DNA of 64,000 bases, from positions 186,001 to 250,000 of the forward strand of contig NZ_BJNE01000003.1 in assembly GCF_006539525.1 (NCBI RefSeq), in the 5' to 3' direction. Position 1 is the first letter of the stretch. Every line of letters begins with the position of its first letter. Positions 17,978 through 26,029 of this stretch are shown here, one piece after another. This stretch comes from Glutamicibacter nicotianae. Lineage in GTDB: Bacteria; Actinomycetota; Actinomycetes; Actinomycetales; Micrococcaceae. The position numbers and the translations under genes are program-made. Under the pieces are notes generated by a model. That model made no database searches. It was not told the DNA's origin and saw only the letters and a list, made by a program, of their open reading frames with translations.

Positions 17978-19177
17978 ATGGCCATGCTTGGGGCATTGGG
18001 GAATAGGACTATTGGACGTTCGGGGTGGATTTGGGTGGCAGCATTCAGCTTGCTTACCGGTTCCATTCCGTTGCCCGCCGCGGCCTCGGTGCCCGCACCG
18101 GTAGTTGCGGCGGTTCCCGCCGCAACGGTGTCGCTTGCCGGCGCCCTATCCATCGATTGGCCGGTGCGGGTGCGCACGACGGCGAACCTGAATCTGCGCA
18201 CCGGTGCTTCGACCGCGTACCGGATCCTGGCGCAGATACCCAAAGGGACCTCGGTCCCGGTCTCGGGGCGTGCGTCCAACGGCTGGTACAAGGTCAGCTA
18301 CAACGGGTACACCGGCTACGTGAGCGACTACTACGTGGTCGCTTCAACGGTGCGCACGCTCGATGACTTGAACCTGCGCACCGGACCATCCACCAGCTAC
18401 CGGATCCTGCTGAGCATCCCGAAAGGCAAATCGGTGCCTGCCTACGCCCGCGCTTCCAACGGGTGGTACAAAGTCAGTTATGCAGGGTACACCGGCTGGG
18501 TCAGCGGCAGCTACGTGACCAGTTATCCGAAGCCGCCGTCGGCACCGCAGTCCACCGGGCCAAACCGGACATCCAGGGTAGTGCTCACCTTCGATGACTG
18601 CCCGCGAACGCTCAGCTCCTTCACCTCGGTGGTGGACTACGCAGCCAGCAGCAATATCGGCCTGGTGATAGCTCCCACCGGCGATTGCCTCGGATCGTTC
18701 AAATCGCGCTATGGTGTGGATTTGGCCGCCCTGGCCCGGGCCAAAGGCCAATGGGTGATCAACCATTCGGTCAGCCACCCGGACCTGCGTCCGCTGTCCT
18801 GCCAGCAAACCGGCGCGCAGCTGGGCGGTTCAGGGGTGCACACTAACTTTGGGCGCCCGCCCTACGGGGCCATCGACGGTTCGGTGCGCTGCGGCTACGA
18901 CAGCCGCGGCATGGCTATCTGGACCTGGTCGCGGGACACCCGGGACTGGGACGTGAAATCAAAGTCGATAACGGTGTCCCGGGCTTCGGCAGCGCTACCC
19001 GGGGATACCGTGCTGATGCACATGCAGTGGTACGGCTTCTCGCCCGATGCGCTGCGCCAGATCAAGGCGAACCTCGGCGCCCGTTCCGTGGGCGTTTGCC
19101 GGGCCTACCGCGGGTCCGATGGCACCGGAGCCGTGGTGCGCACCCCGGTGCTGCTGCCCAGTTCCCTGCCGTGCTGA
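17978..19177 (+). CDS. Secreted protein with two SH3b repeats and a polysaccharide deacetylase domain
   Basis: A 399-residue exported protein. ATG 17978 has GAGAAGG upstream and begins a Sec signal peptide (WIWVAAFSLLTGSIPLPAAASV). Two bacterial SH3 repeats follow (about 63-120 and 123-180), each with NLRTGxSTxYRIL and SNGWYKVSYxGYTGxVS. The NodB-like domain starts near residue 200 with LTFDDCPRT, has the metal-binding NHSVSHPDL near 261 and GRPPYGA near 292, and ends in DTVLMHMQWYGFSPDALRQIK. The role is probably cell-wall or exopolysaccharide deacetylation, with SH3b giving wall binding. The usual TFDDGP motif has Cys in place of Gly. Confidence 0.85.
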   Translation: MAMLGALGNRTIGRSGWIWVAAFSLLTGSIPLPAAASVPAPVVAAVPAATVSLAGALSIDWPVRVRTTANLNLRTGASTAYRILAQIPKGTSVPVSGRASNGWYKVSYNGYTGYVSDYYVVASTVRTLDDLNLRTGPSTSYRILLSIPKGKSVPAYARASNGWYKVSYAGYTGWVSGSYVTSYPKPPSAPQSTGPNRTSRVVLTFDDCPRTLSSFTSVVDYAASSNIGLVIAPTGDCLGSFKSRYGVDLAALARAKGQWVINHSVSHPDLRPLSCQQTGAQLGGSGVHTNFGRPPYGAIDGSVRCGYDSRGMAIWTWSRDTRDWDVKSKSITVSRASAALPGDTVLMHMQWYGFSPDALRQIKANLGARSVGVCRAYRGSDGTGAVVRTPVLLPSSLPC

Positions 19178-19265
19178 ACCGGCAGGCACGCTGCGGAGGC
19201 AGATCTCACAGTCGCGGGAGGGTGGCGCGCATCATATGAGCATGGGCTAACTTGCATGCACTTCG

Positions 19266-19278
19266 TAGAATGGAGGTA
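19266..19278 (+). promoter_or_regulatory. -10 element for a leaderless ispH transcript
   Basis: TAGAAT at 19266-19271, then GGAGGT, then ATG 19278. The purine run abuts the start too closely for a normal ribosome binding site. Confidence 0.55.
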
Positions 19279-20369
19279 TGGCTACTTCCACTTCCACAAC
19301 GGTTTCGCTGTCAATGCCTCGGATCCCGCGGGTGCGCCGCACCCCGGCCGAAATTGCAGCCGCCTCTCCGACGGTCACCGAGCGCAAGGTCCTGCTGGCC
19401 GCTCCTCGCGGCTACTGCGCAGGCGTGGACCGGGCAGTGGTTGCCGTTGAAAAGGCGTTGGAGCACTACGGTCCGCCGGTGTACGTGCGCAAGCAGATCG
19501 TGCACAACCTGCACGTCGTTTCCGAACTGGAGTCCCGCGGCGCAATCTTCGTCGAGGAGAACGAGGAAGTGCCCGAAGGCGCACTGGTGGTCTTCTCCGC
19601 CCACGGCGTTTCCCCGGCAGTGGTGCAGTCCGCCGCGGACCGCAACCTGCAGACCATTGACGCCACCTGCCCGCTGGTCACCAAGGTGCACCGCGAGGCC
19701 GTGCGCTTTGCCAAGAACGACTACGAGATCCTGCTCATCGGCCACGAAGGCCATGAAGAGGTCGAAGGCACCTACGGCGAGGCTCCGGAAGTCACCACCA
19801 TCGTGAACAACCCCGAGGAAGCCGACACCGTCCAGGTGAAGAACCCGGACAAGCTGATCTGGCTCTCGCAGACCACGCTGAGCGTGGACGAGACCATGGA
19901 AACCGTGCGCCGATTGCGCGAGCGCTTCCCGAACCTGCAGGATCCGCCCAGCGATGACATCTGCTACGCCACCACCAACCGCCAGGCAGCGATCAAGAAC
20001 ATTGCGCCGCAGTCGGATCTGGTGATCGTGGTCGGGTCGGCGAACTCCTCGAACTCGGTGCGCCTGGTCGAGGTGGCGCTGGACCACGGCGCCAAGGCCG
20101 CCTACCGGGTGGACTTCGCCAATGAGGTGGACGAGGCCTGGTTCGAGGGCGTCTCCACCGTCGGCGTGACCTCCGGCGCCTCGGTGCCCGAGGTGCTGGT
20201 CCGCGAGGTCGTGGCGCTGCTGGCAGAGTACGGCTTCACCGACGTTTCCGAGGTCACCACCGCGCAGGAAGACATCATCTTCTCGCTGCCCAAGGAAATC
20301 CGCGGCAAGCTCAAGGAAGCCGGGGACGAGGATCGCGCCCTGGGCGGCCACGCTCGCCCGCAGGCCTGA
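19278..20369 (+). CDS. ispH: 4-hydroxy-3-methylbut-2-enyl diphosphate reductase
   Basis: A 363-residue [4Fe-4S] enzyme, the last step of the MEP isoprenoid pathway (HMBPP to IPP and DMAPP). The three cluster cysteines are C47 ([12 protein letters not shown]), C131 (DATCPLV) and C229 ([11 protein letters not shown]). Substrate-binding histidines are in QIVHNLHVV and FSAHGVSP, and the TTLSVDET and [10 protein letters not shown] segments are present. An N-terminal 35-residue extension rich in Ser/Thr/Pro is common in actinobacteria. It lies beside ychF and opposite xseA, the typical actinobacterial arrangement. Confidence 0.96.
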   Translation: MATSTSTTVSLSMPRIPRVRRTPAEIAAASPTVTERKVLLAAPRGYCAGVDRAVVAVEKALEHYGPPVYVRKQIVHNLHVVSELESRGAIFVEENEEVPEGALVVFSAHGVSPAVVQSAADRNLQTIDATCPLVTKVHREAVRFAKNDYEILLIGHEGHEEVEGTYGEAPEVTTIVNNPEEADTVQVKNPDKLIWLSQTTLSVDETMETVRRLRERFPNLQDPPSDDICYATTNRQAAIKNIAPQSDLVIVVGSANSSNSVRLVEVALDHGAKAAYRVDFANEVDEAWFEGVSTVGVTSGASVPEVLVREVVALLAEYGFTDVSEVTTAQEDIIFSLPKEIRGKLKEAGDEDRALGGHARPQA

Positions 20370-20427
20370 TTTCACCCTAAGAATTCAAGCGCCAGTACAC
20401 CATTGCGCGCTCATCACTAGTAAAAGG

Positions 20428-20442
20428 TAGAATTTTCTCCCG
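20428..20442 (+). promoter_or_regulatory. -10 element of ychF
   Basis: TAGAAT at 20428-20433 lies eight bases before the GTG start at 20442. TTGCGC at 20403-20408 is a possible -35. The intervening TTTCTCCC has no ribosome binding site, so the leader is absent or about two bases. Confidence 0.45.
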
Positions 20443-21527
20443 TGGCTCTTACTATCGGAATCGTCGGACTGCCCAACGTCGGCAAGTCCACCATGTTCAA
20501 CGCGCTGACCCGTGCCCAGGTGCTGGCAGCCAACTACCCGTTCGCAACCATTGAACCCAATGTCGGTGTCGTGCCGTTGCCCGACGAGCGCCTGAAGGTG
20601 CTCGCCGGAATCTTCAACTCGGAGCGCATCCTGCCGGCAACCGTGTCCTTCGTGGACATCGCCGGCATCGTCAAGGGCGCCTCGGAGGGCGAAGGCCTGG
20701 GCAACAAATTCCTCGCGAATATCCGCGAAGCCGACGCCATCTGCCAGGTGACCCGCGCGTTCGTGAACGATGACGTGATCCACGTGAACGGCAAGGTCGA
20801 TCCGGAGTCGGACATCGAGACCATCGCCACCGAGCTGATCCTCGCCGACCTGCAGACCATCGAGAACCAGCTGCCGCGCCTGGAGAAGGAACTGCGCAGC
20901 AAGAAGATCGAGAAGTCCTTCATGGACAACCTGCTCGCAGCCCAGAAGGTGCTCGAGGACGGCAAGACCCTGTTTGCCGCCGGCAAGGCCGCCGGCATCG
21001 ACATGGACGAGCTGGCACCGATGCAGCTGATGACCACCAAGCCGTTCATCTACGTCTTCAACACCGACGAGGCCGGCCTGGCCGACAAGGACATGCAGGC
21101 CAAGCTCTCCGAGCTGGTGGCCCCTGCCGAGGCGATCTTCCTGGACGCCCAGTTCGAGGCCGAGCTGGCCGAGCTGGAAGAAGACGAGGCCGCCGAGATG
21201 CTGGAGGATGCCGGTATCGAGGAATCCGGCCTGGACAAGCTGGCCCGCGTCGGCTTCGACACCCTGGGACTGCAGACCTACTTGACCGCAGGCCCGAAGG
21301 AATCGCGCGCCTGGACCGTCCGCAAGGGCGCTACCGCACCCGAGGCTGCAGGCGTCATCCACACCGACTTCCAGCGCGGCTTCATCAAGGCCGAAGTCAT
21401 CGGCTTCGACGACCTGGTCGCCGCAGGTTCGGTGGCCAACGCCAAGTCCGCCGGCAAGGCGCGCATCGAAGGCAAGGACTACATCATGAAGGACGGCGAC
21501 GTCGTGGAGTTCCGGTTCAACGTCTGA
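20442..21527 (+). CDS. ychF: Redox-regulated ATPase YchF (Obg-like)
   Basis: A 361-residue P-loop protein of normal length. G1 is GLPNVGKST at residues 9-17, G3 is DIAGIVKGASEGEGLGNKFL, and the altered G4 is FNTDEAGL, which is the basis of ATP preference in this family. The coiled-coil arm and the TGS domain (GLQTYLTAGPKESRAWTVRKGATAPEAAGVIHTDFQRGFIKAEVI) are intact, ending DGDVVEFRFNV. It binds ribosomes and affects stress responses. The start is GTG 20442. It lies 72 bases after ispH but has its own promoter hexamer. Confidence 0.96.
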   Translation: MALTIGIVGLPNVGKSTMFNALTRAQVLAANYPFATIEPNVGVVPLPDERLKVLAGIFNSERILPATVSFVDIAGIVKGASEGEGLGNKFLANIREADAICQVTRAFVNDDVIHVNGKVDPESDIETIATELILADLQTIENQLPRLEKELRSKKIEKSFMDNLLAAQKVLEDGKTLFAAGKAAGIDMDELAPMQLMTTKPFIYVFNTDEAGLADKDMQAKLSELVAPAEAIFLDAQFEAELAELEEDEAAEMLEDAGIEESGLDKLARVGFDTLGLQTYLTAGPKESRAWTVRKGATAPEAAGVIHTDFQRGFIKAEVIGFDDLVAAGSVANAKSAGKARIEGKDYIMKDGDVVEFRFNV

Positions 21528-21673
21528 TGCGTGGTGGCGCTTGTCGCGCGGCTAGAAGGACTGGGGATCGTGGTCATGTGCATGAGGCATGGTCGATGGT
21601 TCGCCCGCCCCGCCCGCTTTCATGCGCCGTGGACTGACGAAATGCGGCGGTGGGTACGACAGGTTCGGCATCC

Positions 21674-22036
21674 TTACGCGGCTGGCGTTGACCACACCCG
21701 GATAACCTTCTCGTCGGGACCGAAGAGTGCGGTCACGACGCTTTCTTGATGCAGATCCTCGTCTTCGGAGTCAGTCGCGGGCAGGTGTGCCGAGAGGCGC
21801 CATCGAACGGTATCTCCCTCCTGCTCGAAATCTCGTGCTTCGATGTGCCGGGATCGTTGCGGGGTCGCCCGCACCGTGGTTCCTATGACGACAAGATCCT
21901 CACGGCTGAGCGTCTGCTCGCCCGTGCGATAGACAAGGTCGGCGGCGAACAGGCTTTCGACGTTCTGTCGGACATCGCCTTCGTCCGAGACATACTGGCG
22001 GTCGATGAACCTCGCGATAAGCGCAACTCTGTCCAT
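21674..22036 (-). CDS. NTF2-like/SnoaL-like domain protein
   Basis: A 120-residue cytoplasmic protein. The sequence MDRVALIARFIDRQYVSDEGDVRQNVESLFAADLVYRTGEQTLSREDLVVIG has the helix-rich opening and cone-forming strands of NTF2-like proteins (SnoaL/DUF4440 type), and RRWxLSAHLPATDSEDEDLHQESVVTALFGPDEKVIRVW is the final sheet in essence. No catalytic residues can be assigned. The ATG at 22036 has a TAnnnT hexamer six bases upstream and no Shine-Dalgarno sequence. It is divergent from the LD-carboxypeptidase gene and marks the left end of an accessory patch. Confidence 0.75.
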   Translation of the reverse strand: MDRVALIARFIDRQYVSDEGDVRQNVESLFAADLVYRTGEQTLSREDLVVIGTTVRATPQRSRHIEARDFEQEGDTVRWRLSAHLPATDSEDEDLHQESVVTALFGPDEKVIRVWSTPAA

Positions 22037-22048
22037 GCAACAATGGTA
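22036..22048 (-). promoter_or_regulatory. -10 element for the leaderless NTF2-like gene
   Basis: On the minus strand TACCAT (22048-22043), six bases, then ATG 22036. Confidence 0.5.
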
Positions 22049-22364
22049 CTGCCCAGCGAATGTCCCGCCGGGAACTGCACGTTGCGCGGTCGTCGCTTCG
22101 GACGGTGCGGCTTCTCCGCACAGCGCTAGCGCTGATGCAACGTGGTGGAATTTCGTTTTGCGCTCTAACCTCTGGATGTGCATCCCTCTGGATGTGCATT
22201 GCCAGGTCCGCTCCGTCTGCGAGCGTTCAGTGATCGCCGAAGGATGAGACGGCAGTGCTGAGGTGGCCGCATTAGGGCGATGGGGCCATGGCCGCTCCAT
22301 CGCGTTCGCGTCATCTGGCGCGTAAGTAGTGCCCTCAGCACTCTCTGCTCTAATGGATGGATGG
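22037..22364. other. Divergent intergenic region with a tandem repeat
   Basis: About 330 bases between the NTF2-like and LD-carboxypeptidase genes. It holds the NTF2-like promoter hexamer, a pair of 15-bp direct repeats and a short ATGG tandem at 22353-22365. No gene is supportable here, although the minus-strand frame stays open. Confidence 0.5.
22169..22199 (+). repeat. Two 15-bp direct repeats
   Basis: CCTCTGGATGTGCAT occurs at 22169-22183 and again at 22185-22199, one base apart. With this 16-base period it is either a regulator-binding pair or a recent small duplication. Confidence 0.8.
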
Positions 22365-23414
22365 ATGCTCGTGAAGTCGTTTGAATCTGTTCCCAAAGCT
22401 CGTCCGGGTGATCGCGTTGCGGTGATCTCGCCGGCATTCGCGGCACCAGCGGTTTCGCCTGCCGTACATGAGCAGGCGATGCGGCGCTTGACTGAGGCAA
22501 CGGGGCTGATTTCTGTCGAGTACCCGACCACTCGGCAGCTCGGTGCGAGCGCGAAGGCTCGTGCCGCTGACGTCACCGCGGCGTTCGCCGACCCGAGTAT
22601 CCGTGCCGTGCTCGCCACGATCGGCGGCGATGACCAGGTGACCGTTATCCCGCACATCGATGCTGCCGTGGTCGCTTCGAATCCGAAGCCATTTCTCGGC
22701 TACAGCGACAACACGAACCTGCACAACTTTCTCTGGAACCTCGGCATTACGAGCTTCTACGGTGGGTCCACCCAAGTGCACCTCGGCGCGGGTCCGCACC
22801 TCGATGACATCCATGTGAAGTCGCTTCGCGCGGCTCTGCTCGATGGAGGCACCCTTGAGCTCACCGAGCCGGGGGAGTCGGAAGACTTCGGGCGACCGTG
22901 GGAGGATCCGCGCGCGTTGGTCGAGTTCGGCGATCGCGAAGCTACCGACCCCTGGCGGTGGGCGGGGCCAGAAAGGGCCGTCTCGGGTCGAACCTGGGGT
23001 GGCTGTATCGAGGTCATCGACCAGATCGCCGTCGCTGACCGGATGCCTGATCTCAGCGACCTTGCAGGCGCAATCCTGCTCCTCGAGACCAGCGAGGACA
23101 CGCCGTCGGCGGATGACGTCATGCGCTGGGTGCGCGCACTGGGCGAGCGAGGCGTGCTCGAAGTGGTCGCCGGCGTACTTGTTGCACGCCCACCGGCCAG
23201 CGCCCTGGGCGCACCCGTGCCGCCCGCATCCGAGCGTTCCCGCTTCCGTGCTGACCAACGGGACGCCATCATCGAGCAGGTCACACGCTACAACTCCGAC
23301 GCGGTCGTATGCGTCGGCCTGCCCTTCGGGCACACTCGCCCGCAGTGGATCGTCCCCCACGGAGGCAGGATCACTCTCGATGGAGCAAATCGAACCGTTG
23401 TAGGCGAGTACTAG
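22365..23414 (+). CDS. S66 family LD-carboxypeptidase, MccF-like
   Basis: About 349 residues from ATG 22365; ATG 22353 and GTG 22371 are alternatives because an ATGG tandem obscures the ribosome binding site. Family S66 features are complete: PGDRVAVISPAFAAP near the start, IGGDDQ, nucleophile Ser114 in LGYSDNT, Glu241 in LLLETSED and His323 in LPFGHTRP, the Ser-Glu-His triad of MccF. S66 enzymes either trim murein tetrapeptides or, as MccF, cut microcin C-type aminoacyl nucleotides and give self-immunity. The STQVHLGAG loop and WGGCIEV fit the MccF branch. Leucine is often CTC here, unlike the CTG-rich core genes, suggesting acquisition. Confidence 0.88.
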   Translation: MLVKSFESVPKARPGDRVAVISPAFAAPAVSPAVHEQAMRRLTEATGLISVEYPTTRQLGASAKARAADVTAAFADPSIRAVLATIGGDDQVTVIPHIDAAVVASNPKPFLGYSDNTNLHNFLWNLGITSFYGGSTQVHLGAGPHLDDIHVKSLRAALLDGGTLELTEPGESEDFGRPWEDPRALVEFGDREATDPWRWAGPERAVSGRTWGGCIEVIDQIAVADRMPDLSDLAGAILLLETSEDTPSADDVMRWVRALGERGVLEVVAGVLVARPPASALGAPVPPASERSRFRADQRDAIIEQVTRYNSDAVVCVGLPFGHTRPQWIVPHGGRITLDGANRTVVGEY

Positions 23415-23517
23415 TAGGCGCGATTCGGCAAAGCGCACCACAGTGGACTTTCAGAGGTTGGTATGTGCGGCGACGCGGTCGAATTTAGATTTAATGTGTA
23501 ATTGACTCGGCCCAATG

Positions 23518-23544
23518 CCCCGGATTCTTTCAATAAGTCCGGGG
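23518..23544 (+). terminator. Hairpin after the LD-carboxypeptidase gene
   Basis: CCCCGGA at 23518-23524 pairs with TCCGGGG at 23538-23544 around a 13-base loop, followed by TATTTG. It may serve the carboxypeptidase and the opposing PIN fragment. Confidence 0.6.
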
Positions 23545-23576
23545 TATTTGTGCATTCTGGCTTGCTGCGAAAAGTC

Positions 23577-23890
23577 TCATCCAGCGATGTATTCTTGGCG
23601 GACGGTACCGTTCGTGGCTGTCTCGATGTAGCCGAAGTCTTGATCTGAGTTCAGGACAACTGCGTCATTGACGACGGCGTAGGCGGCAATGAGGCAATTG
23701 CATGCTGCTGCGGCACGCATAAGTCCGTTGTCCCAGAGGACTTGCTGGATGTCCAGTACGGTGGATTCGTTCGGGTGCTTCCAGGCTCCCAGCAGCTCAT
23801 CCATGTCTTTCCTGAGTTCGTGGTACTCCTCCGCGGTCCTGGCGGAGTAGCAGTACTCGAGTATCTGGGGTGGACATGTGATGATCAAAA
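23577..23890 (-). pseudogene. 5'-truncated PIN domain (VapC-like) toxin
   Basis: About 100 C-terminal residues of a PIN-domain ribonuclease: LIITCPPQILEYCYSARTAEEY, then ESTVLDIQQVLWDNG, then CLIAAYAVVNDAVVLNSDQDFGYIETATNG. This aligns with the VapC pattern CPPxxLEYLYSAR...LIAA...D.DF. The first strand with the essential Asp is missing, and the Asp before LLIAA is Asn (CNCLIAA). Upstream, the open frame becomes the mirror of another gene, so the 5' end is lost near 23,880-23,900. No antitoxin gene is present. It should be inactive. The right-hand boundary is approximate. Confidence 0.7.
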
Positions 23891-24233
23891 AAGTGCCCTG
23901 CTCATAATTCCAATTGTCATTGCCGGGATTCTCTTTCTCATCGCCTTGTTCGGCATTTTTAGCGGGGAGGGCTTGATCAGCGTGATCACCTTTATCCTGG
24001 CTCTCGTCTTTGCCGCCCCCTCGGCACTTTACGCGACTAAGAAATTCAACGAAGCATCGGCCGAACATACCGAAAACGTCGTCGAGCCCATGGTGGCGCG
24101 GCTTATCGAAGAACCACGTGTTTCATCGGTGACCGGACAGCAATCCGCACTGGATGCCACCTATGATCCCAAGGGTTCGATTCCCTTGGGCATGATCATC
24201 ACGCCCGAAGACGAGGAACACATGACTCGCTGA
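23880..24233 (+). pseudogene. 5'-truncated membrane protein
   Basis: From about 23,880 the plus strand reads ALLIIPIVIAGILFLIALFG, then a second helix LISVITFILALVFAAPSALYATKKF, then a charged tail ending LGMIITPEDEEHMTR. No start codon with a ribosome binding site lies at the beginning; the frame continues leftward only as the antisense of the PIN gene. Therefore the gene appears to have lost its 5' end at the same junction that truncates the PIN gene. The family is not recognised. Confidence 0.6.
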
Positions 24234-24274
24234 CCCTGGGACCGGCTTGTGCCCCAGTCATGTGGCGTTCGTGG

Positions 24275-24697
24275 TCAACGCGTAGGACTGTGCACAGTGT
24301 CCTGTGGCTGGACATGGTGCTGCACAATCTGTACGAGGTGCCCGTCCGGATCCTCGACCCACGCGATGAGCAAGCGATCGAGCCATGGAGACGGAGCCTT
24401 AATAGGCTTCGCACCGAAGCCGATGAGACGGTCATAGCCTGCCGGGACATCATCGGTCCAAAGTATCACCGCGGCGCGCTGGCCGTCGGCGACCGGGCTG
24501 AGCCCATGGTCTTTGCGGGTGCTGCTTTCGGTGGCTAGGCCGAGCCTGTACCCGTCGAGGGCGAGGTCAACATGGATTGGCGTTCCCGCTTCGGGCGTGC
24601 GGAACACTTCCCGAAAGCCCAGCGCACCATAGAATGCTGTCGCGCGGTCGATATCACGCGTGAATAGAACAACTTGAGGAGTCCGGAAGTGGCCCAT
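24275..24697 (-). CDS. VOC family protein (glyoxalase/bleomycin resistance-like)
   Basis: A 140-residue single-domain VOC protein starting at ATG 24697 (MGHFRTPQVVLFTRDIDRA). Paired beta-alpha-beta-beta-beta modules are visible: RATAFYGALGFREVF, PIHVDLALDGYRLGLA, then AAVILWTDDVPAGYDRLIGFGAKPIKAPSPW and WVEDPDGHLVQIVQ. The PDGH/LVQIVQ end is the usual metal-site strand. Substrate is unknown. A weak CACACT hexamer sits six bases before the ATG. It follows the broken gene pair and belongs to the accessory patch. Confidence 0.82.
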   Translation of the reverse strand: MGHFRTPQVVLFTRDIDRATAFYGALGFREVFRTPEAGTPIHVDLALDGYRLGLATESSTRKDHGLSPVADGQRAAVILWTDDVPAGYDRLIGFGAKPIKAPSPWLDRLLIAWVEDPDGHLVQIVQHHVQPQDTVHSPTR

Positions 24698-24980
24698 GCC
24701 CCAAGTGTGGTCCAACCCGACGCTTCCCGCAACGGATACGGCCTGTCTTTCGTATGCAGTTTTCGTTTGCCGGACCAATCAGTTGACCTGGTGCCTGATA
24801 GCTCAACGTTCATCTTCTTGATGATCGAGTCCAGACCGAGCCTCGGCCGGACGGGCAGAGGCCGAACCCTTCCCGGGAATTTCGGCTGATGCATTCAGTA
24901 TTCGAACGTGGAAGCGCCCAGTGCCTCATCCCGCAGAATCTGAAATGATCCACGGTATAGAGAAAATGATTGGAGAACTA
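24698..24980. other. Intergenic region, about 280 bases
   Basis: It contains several short open frames on both strands, none with a recognisable family, a signal peptide or a ribosome binding site. The segment may be decayed coding DNA. The RBS GGAGA of the next gene is at its end (24972-24976). Confidence 0.35.
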
Positions 24981-25214
24981 ATGCGGAGGCTTTCCAAGTC
25001 TGCCTGGAAACGAGTCGCGGTGTACCTCGGCGTCTCGGTCGCGGGTCTGGCCTTGTTCCTTGCGACCTATTGCCTCATTTCAGGTAGGCCAGTGCTTGAA
25101 GCTCTTGACAGTTTTTGGATCGCCATAGCGATTTCATTGGCCGTTTCAGCCGTTACTGCAGTTCGCGACCAACGGGAGGAGTCCGGAACGACGCCTGGCG
25201 ATCAGGATCTTTAG
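24981..25214 (+). CDS. Small two-helix membrane protein
   Basis: A 77-residue protein from ATG 24981, chosen because GGAGA at 24972-24976 is correctly spaced; an upstream in-frame GTG at 24921 has no such site. A basic N-terminus (MRRLSKSAWKR) leads to helices near residues 12-33 (VAVYLGVSVAGLALFLATYCLI) and 42-60 (FWIAIAISLAVSAVTAV), then a short acidic tail. By the positive-inside rule both ends are cytoplasmic. The family is not recognised. Confidence 0.55.
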   Translation: MRRLSKSAWKRVAVYLGVSVAGLALFLATYCLISGRPVLEALDSFWIAIAISLAVSAVTAVRDQREESGTTPGDQDL

Positions 25215-25228
25215 CTTTCGCGTTTGGC

Positions 25229-25522
25229 TCACTTGGACGGCTTCGTCGCGATGCCGTCGAGCCAAAGCACATCTGATTCGTCGTTGTGCGTGCCACCGGA
25301 TCCAACATGTTTGCTGGAGATGCCAGGTCCCTTCTGGATGACATGCACCAATGCCATGCCATGTCCTCTTCCCAGTTCGTAGTCATCCTTGAGCCAAGCC
25401 AGGACTTCCCCGGCTTTGACACCTTCCTGGTCTAGTCCTTTTTCGTGGGCGATACCGACTAGCTGGCGCGGAGTAAGTCTGGTCTTTTTCTCGATGGTGT
25501 CCAGATAGGCCTGGAATGAAAT
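25229..25522 (-). CDS. DUF4287 domain protein with an ATT start codon
   Basis: Reading the minus strand from 25522 gives 97 residues: (I/M)SFQAYLDTIEKKTRLTPRQ, then LVGIAHEKGL, KAGEVLAWLKDDYELGRGHG, MALVHVIQKGPGISSKHVG, and DESDVLWLDGIATKPSK. This is the whole DUF4287 domain, whose members usually begin MSFQAYLD. Here the codon at that position is ATT (25522-25520). AGAGGA lies seven bases upstream, well placed for initiation at ATT, and no ATG, GTG or TTG occurs between the upstream in-frame TAG and this point. Either ATT is used, or the start was lost by mutation. Function of DUF4287 is unknown. Confidence 0.7.
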   Translation of the reverse strand: MSFQAYLDTIEKKTRLTPRQLVGIAHEKGLDQEGVKAGEVLAWLKDDYELGRGHGMALVHVIQKGPGISSKHVGSGGTHNDESDVLWLDGIATKPSK

Positions 25523-25630
25523 GGCGAATCCTCTCGAAGGCCTGAATATGTGCCACGAATACTACTACCGAAGCGAAGCGCCGGACAACAGAGTTATCAG
25601 GCTCGTGCCGGCCAAGCCTTGTCGAGAAGG

Positions 25631-26017
25631 TTAGTTCCGTCCGACGAATTCCAACGTGTAATTTTCGGAAGTTGGCAGGTGCCCGGGGTCATCTTCAAAA
25701 GGCATGTAATCCACCGAGTGAAGGTATCCGTCAACAACCCAAAGAGTCAGTTGCCCAAGGTGTTCTCCACCTTTTCCAACGTCAACGGTGGAGAACGGGC
25801 CACCGCCATGCCGGATACTGCGGCAATCCCGCTTGCTAATGAACGAAATCAAGAAGCACTCGCAGTCCTCGAACTCGTAGCCGCCCCAACGTGCAAACTC
25901 CAACTGCTGCCGGGCTAGAGCCGATTCAGCATCTGTGCCGCTGCAGAGCAAAGCCAGCAGCTCTAGTTCAGCAGGCCTAAGTTCTTCGCCTGGCGTCCGG
26001 GGCGGTCGATGATCCAT
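25631..26017 (-). CDS. Conserved hypothetical protein, 128 residues
   Basis: A cytoplasmic protein with a helical opening (AELELLALLCSGTDAESALARQQLEFARWGGYEFEDCECFLISF) and a beta-rich second half ending LTLWVVDGYLHSVDYMPFEDDPGHLPTSENYTLEF. The layout resembles small actinobacterial proteins in which a Leu-rich N-terminal helix pair precedes a beta sheet with a DGxLxxxEY-type strand. I cannot assign a function. The ATG at 26017 lacks a Shine-Dalgarno sequence, but TAGACT lies six bases upstream, predicting a leaderless transcript; that supports this being a real gene. Confidence 0.65.
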   Translation of the reverse strand: MDHRPPRTPGEELRPAELELLALLCSGTDAESALARQQLEFARWGGYEFEDCECFLISFISKRDCRSIRHGGGPFSTVDVGKGGEHLGQLTLWVVDGYLHSVDYMPFEDDPGHLPTSENYTLEFVGRN

Positions 26018-26029
26018 GAGGAAAGTCTA
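26017..26029 (-). promoter_or_regulatory. -10 element for the leaderless hypothetical gene
   Basis: On the minus strand TAGACT (26029-26024), six bases, then ATG 26017. Confidence 0.5.

Noticed and set aside
22037-22657. Extension of the NTF2-like frame to 22657
   Set aside because: The upstream part is antisense of the LD-carboxypeptidase and its promoter; the protein starts at ATG 22036 with a promoter hexamer.
23742-23879. An N-terminal extension of the membrane protein from ATG 23742
   Set aside because: Those codons are the exact antisense of the PIN domain, so a real protein start there is unlikely.
24674-24894. Short overlapping frames on both strands, considered as transposase remnants
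   Set aside because: No transposase motif (DDE or HTH) and no terminal inverted repeats or target duplication could be found.
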